DNA from: Actinomycetes bacterium | GTDB taxonomy: Bacteria > Actinomycetota > Actinomycetes > Actinomycetales > Microbacteriaceae | Direction: 5' to 3' | NCBI GenBank assembly: GCA_023390155.1 | Contig: JAEWDJ010000254.1 | Location: forward strand, 1-10,305 | DNA: 10,305 nucleotides | In this document: positions 6,231-10,305 of the stretch, piece by piece | Position numbering within the stretch: position 1 is the stretch's first letter | How the letters are laid out: every line of letters starts with the position of its first letter | Notes under the pieces: model-generated | Told to the model about the DNA's origin: nothing | Seen by the model: the letters and a program-made list of their open reading frames with translations, nothing else | Databases searched by the model: none | Translations under genes and position numbers: made by a program

Positions 6231-7797
6231 GATCCACAACGTTCGTGTGCACCGCAGCGAGGAGAACCTCGCCCGCCAGGATCAGCTCGCTTGGAAGATC
6301 GCGCAGGTCGCCGCCGACCCGGTGGAGGTGGATGACGACGTCGTCGACATGGTCATCAACCGGGTCATCGACAACGCGGCGGTGGCGGCCGCCTCCCTGA
6401 CGCGCCGCCCCGTCGTCTCGGCACGGTCGCAGGCCCTCGCGCATCCGCTCCCCACGCGACAGCTGGAGGAGCTGACGGAGTCCACGGACCGGCCGCAGGA
6501 CGGCGCGACCGTGTTCGGACCGCCGTCGAGCGTGCGCGTCTCACCCGAGTGGGCCGCGTGGGCGAACGGGGTGGCCGTTCGCGAGCTCGACTATCACGAC
6601 ACCTTCCTCGCCGCGGAGTACTCGCATCCCGGTGACAACATCCCGCCGATCACCGCCGTCGCCCAGCACGCCGGCCGCGCCTTCGGGCTGAGCGGACGCG
6701 ACCTGGTCCGCGGCATCGCGACCGGCTACGAGATCCAGATCGACCTGGCGCGCGCGATCAGCCTCCATGCGCACAAGATCGACCACGTCGCCCACCTCGG
6801 GCCATCGGCGGCGGCCGGAATCGGCACGCTCCTGGGCCTCCCACCCGAGGTGATCTTCCAAGCGATCGGGCAGGCGCTGCACACGACGACGGCGACCCGG
6901 CAGTCTCGCAAGGGCGAGATCTCGAGTTGGAAGGCGCACGCCCCGGCGTTCGCCGGCAAGATGGCCGTCGAGGCGATCGATCGTGCGATGCGCGGTGAGA
7001 CCAGCCCGACGCCGATCTACGAAGGCGAGGACGGGGTCATCGCCTGGCTGCTCGACGGACCCTCCGCCTCCTACGACGTCCCGCTGCCGGAGCCCGGAGA
7101 GGCCAAGCGCGCCATCCTGGACTCGTACACCAAGGAGCATTCGGCCGAATACCAGGCGCAGGCCTGGATCGACCTCGCCCGCAAGCTGCACCGCGAGCAC
7201 CCCGAGGTCGCCGATCCCGAGCGTGTGGAGAGCATCCTCATCCACACCTCGCACCACACGCACTATGTGATCGGCTCTGGCGCGAACGACCCGCAGAAGT
7301 ACGACCCGACGGCTTCGCGCGAGACGCTGGATCACAGCATCCCGTACATCTTCACCGTCGCCCTCCAGGATGGAGGCTGGCACCATGTCGAGTCGTACCT
7401 CCCCTCCCGGGCGGCTCGCCCCGACACCGTCGCGCTGTGGGGCAAGGTGACCACCACCGAGGACCCGGAGTGGACGCGCCGCTACCACTCGACCGACCCG
7501 GCCGAGAAGGCGTTCGGCGGCCGGGTGGAGATCCGACTCGCCGACGGTCGCCTCATCACGGACGAGATCGCCGTCGGTGACGCCCACCCGCTGGGCGCCC
7601 GCCCGTTCGCTCGCGCCGACTATGTCGCCAAGTTCCGCACGCTTGCAGCCGAGGTGCTCGAGCCGGCCGAGATCGACCGGTTCCTCGGGGTCGCCGAGCG
7701 ATTGCCGGAGCTTTCTGCCACCGAGCTGGGCGGCCTCACGATCACGGCCGCCCCGGGGGTGCTCGACTCCGTTCCGGTTCCGAAGGGACTCTTCTGA
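6226..7797 (+). CDS. prpD: 2-methylcitrate dehydratase (MmgE/PrpD family)
   Basis: Dehydrates 2-methylcitrate to 2-methyl-cis-aconitate in the methylcitrate cycle, in the cytoplasm. Seen in 523 residues: an N-terminal helical domain with ANGVAVRELDYHDTFL (113-128), then EYSHPGDNIPPI (131-142), the family's conserved substrate-pocket region; ATGYEIQIDLA (165-175); and a C-terminal lid region with GGRVEIRLADGR. It needs no Fe-S cluster, and no aconitase-type Cys set is seen. The start is GTG, chosen because a -10-like TAGGTT lies exactly 6 nt upstream and the protein then aligns from its usual N-terminal strand. The stop overlaps the prpB start by one base (TGATG). Other MmgE/PrpD enzymes act on different substrates, but prpB and prpC next to it make the assignment firm. 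Confidence 0.93.
   Translation: MKIHNVRVHRSEENLARQDQLAWKIAQVAADPVEVDDDVVDMVINRVIDNAAVAAASLTRRPVVSARSQALAHPLPTRQLEELTESTDRPQDGATVFGPPSSVRVSPEWAAWANGVAVRELDYHDTFLAAEYSHPGDNIPPITAVAQHAGRAFGLSGRDLVRGIATGYEIQIDLARAISLHAHKIDHVAHLGPSAAAGIGTLLGLPPEVIFQAIGQALHTTTATRQSRKGEISSWKAHAPAFAGKMAVEAIDRAMRGETSPTPIYEGEDGVIAWLLDGPSASYDVPLPEPGEAKRAILDSYTKEHSAEYQAQAWIDLARKLHREHPEVADPERVESILIHTSHHTHYVIGSGANDPQKYDPTASRETLDHSIPYIFTVALQDGGWHHVESYLPSRAARPDTVALWGKVTTTEDPEWTRRYHSTDPAEKAFGGRVEIRLADGRLITDEIAVGDAHPLGARPFARADYVAKFRTLAAEVLEPAEIDRFLGVAERLPELSATELGGLTITAAPGVLDSVPVPKGLF
7782..7788 (+). promoter_or_regulatory. Ribosome-binding site of prpB inside prpD
   Basis: GAAGGGA lies 8 nt before the prpB ATG, within the last codons of prpD. 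With the one-base stop/start overlap it supports translational coupling of prpD and prpB. Confidence 0.6.
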
Positions 7798-8696
7798 TGC
7801 TGTACTCCTCTCTTCCCGCGCACGAGAAGCGCGCGGCTTTCCGTGCCCGCCTTGCGTCGGGCGAGCTGATCCGGATGCCCGGTGCGTTCAACCCCCTGAG
7901 CGCTCGCTTGATCGAGCGCAAGGGCTTCGAGGGCGTCTACATCTCCGGCGCCGTCCTGTCGGCCGAGCTCGGCCTCCCCGACATCGGCCTCACCACCCTC
8001 ACCGAGGTCGCGGGCCGCTCCGCGCAGATCGCCCGGATGACCGACCTCCCCGCGCTCGTGGACGCGGACACCGGCTTCGGCGAGCCCATGAACGTCGCCC
8101 GGACGGTCCAGTCCCTGGAGGACGCGGGAGTGGCCGGCCTGCACATCGAGGACCAGGTCAATCCGAAGCGTTGCGGCCACCTGGACGGCAAGCAGGTCGT
8201 CGACGAGAACACCGCGCTGAAGCGCATCCGTGCCGCCGCGGACGCCCGTCGCGACCCGAACCTCCTGATCATGGCCCGCACGGACATCCGCGCAGTCGAT
8301 GGGCTCGACGCAGCGATCGACCGTGCCAAGGCTCTGGTGGACGCGGGAGCGGACGCTATCTTCCCGGAGGCCATGGCAGACCTGTCGGAGTTCGAGGCGG
8401 TCCGCCGAGCCATCGATGTGCCGATGCTCGCCAACATGACCGAGTTCGGCAAGAGCGACCTCTTCACCGTCGACCAGCTACGCGACGTCGGAGTGAACAT
8501 CGTCATCTGGCCCGTCTCCCTTCTTCGTCTGGCGATGGGCGTGGCCGAGCGCGGACTCGATCAGCTTGTCGGCGAGGGCACTCTCAAGCCCCTCCTCGGC
8601 GAGATGCAGCATCGCGCCGACCTGTACGACCTGATTGACTACGAGGGTTACAACACGTTCGACACCTCCGTTTTCAATTTCGACGTGCGCCGTTAG
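7797..8696 (+). CDS. prpB: Methylisocitrate lyase
   Basis: Cleaves 2-methylisocitrate to pyruvate and succinate, the last step of the methylcitrate cycle. Seen in 299 residues: the isocitrate-lyase/PEP-mutase TIM-barrel pattern with DADTGFGE (89-96) giving the Mg2+-binding Asp residues; HIEDQ (116-120); and the active-site loop KRCGH (124-128) with the catalytic Cys at 126, the form typical of PrpB. ARTDIRA (160-166) and EAMADL follow. Length matches PrpB (about 295) rather than the longer isocitrate lyases. The ATG overlaps the prpD stop by one base, so the two are one transcript. Confidence 0.95.
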   Translation: MLYSSLPAHEKRAAFRARLASGELIRMPGAFNPLSARLIERKGFEGVYISGAVLSAELGLPDIGLTTLTEVAGRSAQIARMTDLPALVDADTGFGEPMNVARTVQSLEDAGVAGLHIEDQVNPKRCGHLDGKQVVDENTALKRIRAAADARRDPNLLIMARTDIRAVDGLDAAIDRAKALVDAGADAIFPEAMADLSEFEAVRRAIDVPMLANMTEFGKSDLFTVDQLRDVGVNIVIWPVSLLRLAMGVAERGLDQLVGEGTLKPLLGEMQHRADLYDLIDYEGYNTFDTSVFNFDVRR

Positions 8697-8702
8697 TCGG
8701 CG

Positions 8703-8740
8703 CCCGCACGACCCGCCCGACTCGCACCACCCGCACGACC
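8703..8740. repeat. Spaced direct repeat in the prpB-prpC gap
   Basis: CCCGCACGACC occurs at 8703-8713 and again at 8730-8740 in a C-rich, T-poor spacer. It has no coding role, since prpB has already stopped at 8696. Possibly only low-complexity sequence. Confidence 0.5.
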
Positions 8741-8768
8741 GCAGTAGCGAAGGCAGCAGTAGCGAAGG
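8741..8768 (+). repeat. 13-bp direct repeat duplicating the prpC ribosome-binding region
   Basis: GCAGTAGCGAAGG occurs at 8741-8753 and 8756-8768, a 15-bp period. Each copy contains GAAGG; only the second continues to GGAG at the right distance from the prpC ATG. The first copy is therefore a spare Shine-Dalgarno-like element 15 nt upstream. Confidence 0.75.
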
Positions 8769-8770
8769 AG
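8764..8770 (+). promoter_or_regulatory. Ribosome-binding site of prpC
   Basis: GAAGGAG lies 5 nt before ATG 8776. It decides the start: the same frame is open back to 8635 inside prpB, but that extension carries no citrate-synthase sequence. Confidence 0.75.
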
Positions 8771-8775
8771 CTCGC

Positions 8776-9903
8776 ATGACCGACCCGCAGATCCACAAGG
8801 GCCTCGCCGGGGTCGTGGTGGACACCACGACCATCTCGTCCGTCAACCCGCAGACCAACTCCCTCCTGTACCGCGGGTATCCCGTCCAGGAGCTCGCTGC
8901 CCACTGCTCCTTCGAAGAGGTGGCCTACCTCCTCTGGAACGGCGAGCTCCCGACTCGGGAACAACTGGACGCCTTCGAATCCCAGGAGCGCTCCCTCCGG
9001 CGCCTCGACGACCGCACCCGCCAGGCCCTCGACGACATCCCCGCCTCGGCCCACCCCATGGACGCCCTTCGCACAGCTGTCAGCCAGCTGGGCGGACTGG
9101 ATGACACCCTTCAGCAACCCGATGGCATCCTCGATCCCGACCTCAATGCCGGGCGTGCCGTCTACCTCCTCGCGCAGCTTCCGACGATCGTCGCCTACAT
9201 CCAGCGCCGCCGGCGCGGTCTCGATCCCGTCGAGCCGCGGGATGACCTCGACTACTCCCGTAACTTCCTCTGGCTCACCTTCGGGGAGGTCCCAGACGAC
9301 GTGGTCGTCGACGCCTTCCGCGTCTCCCTGGTCCTCTACGCGGAGCACTCCTTCAACGCCTCCACATTCACCGCTCGTGTGATCGCCTCCACTCTCTCCG
9401 ACGTCTATTCCGCCGTGACCGGCGCCATCGGCGCTCTCAAGGGCCCTCTGCACGGTGGCGCCAACGAAGCCGTAATGCACGCTTTCGCCGAGATCGGCTC
9501 GGCCGACCAGGCCGAAGCCTGGCTCGATTCCGCCCTGGCGGAGAAGCGCAAGATCATGGGCTTCGGCCACCGCGTCTACAAGAACGGCGACTCCCGCGTC
9601 CCGACCATGAAGGCCGCGCTCGAGAACCTCGCCGAACACTACGATCGCCCCGACGTCCTCGACCTCTACAATGCTCTCGAGTCCGCCATGGTCGAGCGCA
9701 AGAACATCAAGCCCAACCTCGACTACCCCTCGGGCCCCGCCTACAACCTCATGGGTTTCGACACGGACACGTTCACCCCCCTCTTCGCTGCCGCTCGCGT
9801 CACCGGCTGGACCGCCCACGTCTTCGAGCAGTACGCCGCCAACTCCCTCATCCGCCCCCTCTCCCAATACACAGGCCCTGAGGAGCGACACCTGAGCCGC
9901 TGA
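8776..9903 (+). CDS. prpC: 2-methylcitrate synthase (citrate synthase family)
   Basis: Condenses propionyl-CoA with oxaloacetate to 2-methylcitrate, the entry step of the cycle. Seen in 375 residues: an N-terminal IHKGLAGVVVDTT and YRGYPVQEL (32-40); AEHSFNASTF (189-198) with a substrate-binding His at 191; GPLHGGANE (223-231) with the catalytic His at 226; GFGHRVYKNGDSR (262-274) with the second catalytic His at 265; NLDYPSG (314-320) with the catalytic Asp at 316; and RPLSQYTGPEER near the end. Length fits the short type-II-like PrpC/CitZ group. PrpC and ordinary citrate synthase are hard to separate by eye; the prpDB context and the KGLAGVVVDTT start favour methylcitrate synthase, probably with some citrate-synthase activity. 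It follows prpB after 79 bp. Confidence 0.93.
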   Translation: MTDPQIHKGLAGVVVDTTTISSVNPQTNSLLYRGYPVQELAAHCSFEEVAYLLWNGELPTREQLDAFESQERSLRRLDDRTRQALDDIPASAHPMDALRTAVSQLGGLDDTLQQPDGILDPDLNAGRAVYLLAQLPTIVAYIQRRRRGLDPVEPRDDLDYSRNFLWLTFGEVPDDVVVDAFRVSLVLYAEHSFNASTFTARVIASTLSDVYSAVTGAIGALKGPLHGGANEAVMHAFAEIGSADQAEAWLDSALAEKRKIMGFGHRVYKNGDSRVPTMKAALENLAEHYDRPDVLDLYNALESAMVERKNIKPNLDYPSGPAYNLMGFDTDTFTPLFAAARVTGWTAHVFEQYAANSLIRPLSQYTGPEERHLSR

Positions 9904-9909
9904 CCCGAG

Positions 9910-9946
9910 CAGGACCGCGCCGCCAGCGTCGCCGGGTCCGGTCCTG
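9910..9946 (+). terminator. Possible terminator hairpin after prpC
   Basis: A perfect 8-bp inverted repeat CAGGACCG (9910-9917) with CGGTCCTG (9939-9946), loop 21 nt, begins 7 nt after the prpC stop codon. A second, competing stem, GCCGGG (9931-9936) with CCCGGC (9953-9958), overlaps it. No T-tract follows, so this is only a moderate call. Confidence 0.4.
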
Positions 9947-9952
9947 GCCGTG

Positions 9953-10025
9953 CCCGGCACTCGGCTCCCGGCGCTCCGGCTCCCGGCGCTCCGGCTCCCG
10001 GTACTCGGCTCCCGGCGCTCCGGCG
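9953..10025. repeat. GC-rich tandem repeat (about 15-bp unit, four copies plus partials)
   Basis: Between the convergent prpC and thiolase genes the unit CGGCTCCCGGCGCTC appears at 9962-9976, 9977-9991 and 10006-10020, with a 14-nt variant CGGCTCCCGGTACT at 9992-10005. A partial unit, CCCGGCACT, precedes it (9953-9961) and another partial follows (10021-10025). Neither neighbouring gene extends into it, so it is non-coding. Confidence 0.8.
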
Positions 10026-10052
10026 CCCCAGCTCCCACCCAGCCTCCCGGGC

Positions 10053-10305
10053 TCACCGCCAGAGCAACAGAGCCTCCCCCTGCCCGCCGCCACCGCAGAG
10101 AGCCACGGCGGCGCGCCCGGTTCCGCGTCGGGCCAGCTCGTGTGCAGCATGCCCCGCCAACCGTGCTCCGGACGCTCCGATCGGGTGCCCCAAAGCGATC
10201 GCACCTCCGTGGATGTTCACCGACGATGAGTCGACCGCGAGATCAGCCATCGACTGCAGCGCCACAGCCGCGAACGCCTCGTTGATCTCGATGAAGTCCA
10301 GATCG
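10053..10305 (-). CDS. Thiolase (acetyl-CoA acetyltransferase family), C-terminal part
   Basis: The frame is open to the right edge, so the N-terminal part lies outside; 83 residues are visible. Seen: EINEAFA near the left of the visible protein, the conserved thiolase Asn-Glu-Ala-Phe loop; NIHGGAIALGHPIGASGAR with the catalytic His; and ALCGGGGQGEA with the catalytic C-terminal Cys. Together these are the full set of conserved C-terminal thiolase motifs. It would act in biosynthetic acetoacetyl-CoA formation or in thiolytic cleavage during fatty-acid or branched-chain degradation; the visible part cannot tell these apart. It converges with prpC across a 149-bp gap of hairpins and tandem repeats. 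Cleavage of odd-chain substrates would yield propionyl-CoA for PrpC, but this link is inferred from position only. Confidence 0.93.
   Translation of the reverse strand, partial: DLDFIEINEAFAAVALQSMADLAVDSSSVNIHGGAIALGHPIGASGARLAGHAAHELARRGTGRAAVALCGGGGQGEALLLWR

Noticed and set aside
6196..6444. N-terminal extension of the lysE-like exporter into prpD
   Set aside because: The added residues resemble no LysE sequence and are antisense to conserved prpD; the TACGCT box and the first membrane segment both point to ATG 6193-6195.
8635..8775. Upstream extension of prpC starting inside prpB
   Set aside because: The extra 47 residues are low-complexity and overlap prpB; the GAAGGAG site 5 nt before ATG 8776 gives the proper start.
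9953..10025. Pentapeptide-repeat protein (Glu-Arg-Arg-Glu-Pro-like) encoded on the minus strand
   Set aside because: The repeat reads through only as a by-product of its 15-bp period; there is no credible start or ribosome-binding site and it lies outside both flanking genes.
9953..10025. CRISPR-like array
   Set aside because: Units are 14-15 bp with no spacers and no cas gene nearby; it is a simple tandem repeat.
8674..10056. Long minus-strand open frame of about 460 codons opposite prpC
   Set aside because: Gly/Val/Glu-rich low-complexity translation antisense to a clear prpC gene; no recognisable motif.

Overview
The window reads as a core-chromosome stretch of a high-GC Gram-positive bacterium, most likely an actinobacterium of the Microbacteriaceae type (Leifsonia/Microbacterium-like). 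This is an inference from the very high GC content, GTG and TTG starts, leaderless promoters, the D-B-C order of the methylcitrate genes and a polyprenol-phosphate mannose synthase. I see no insertion sequence, phage gene, CRISPR array, tRNA or rRNA, and the window is almost fully coding.

Layout, left to right. (1) 1-1332, +: the 3' part of a membrane protein with an LssY C-terminal domain, cut by the left edge. (2) 1381-3954, -: a CPA1-type Na+/H+ antiporter lying 63 bp downstream of trhO (tRNA U34 hydroxylase), a probable two-gene transcript. (3) 4098-4877, +: a stand-alone polyprenol-phosphate mannose synthase with a TTG start. (4) 4936-5469, +: a PEBP/YbhB-family protein. (5) 5560-6195, -: a LysE/RhtB exporter, convergent with the PEBP gene and divergent from prpD. 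(6) 6226-9903, +: prpD-prpB-prpC, the methylcitrate cycle for propionyl-CoA disposal. (7) 10053-10305, -: the C-terminal end of a thiolase, cut by the right edge and convergent with prpC.

How the genes work together: PrpC condenses propionyl-CoA with oxaloacetate, PrpD dehydrates 2-methylcitrate, and PrpB (after an aconitase step encoded elsewhere) splits 2-methylisocitrate to pyruvate and succinate. The neighbouring thiolase could supply propionyl-CoA from odd-chain or branched substrates, but this is only an inference from position. No PrpR-like regulator is visible.

The clearest non-coding pattern is promoter architecture. Four genes that head transcripts (trhO, the PEBP gene, lysE-like, prpD) have a TAnnnT hexamer exactly 6 nt before an ATG or GTG, the layout of leaderless mRNAs. 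Three other starts (ppm1, prpB, prpC) carry Shine-Dalgarno sequences instead. The lysE-like/prpD pair starts only 30 bp apart, with promoters that must overlap. Several short tandem repeats sit in the intergenic gaps. I found no convincing undescribed system; the findings are modest regulatory and repeat observations.
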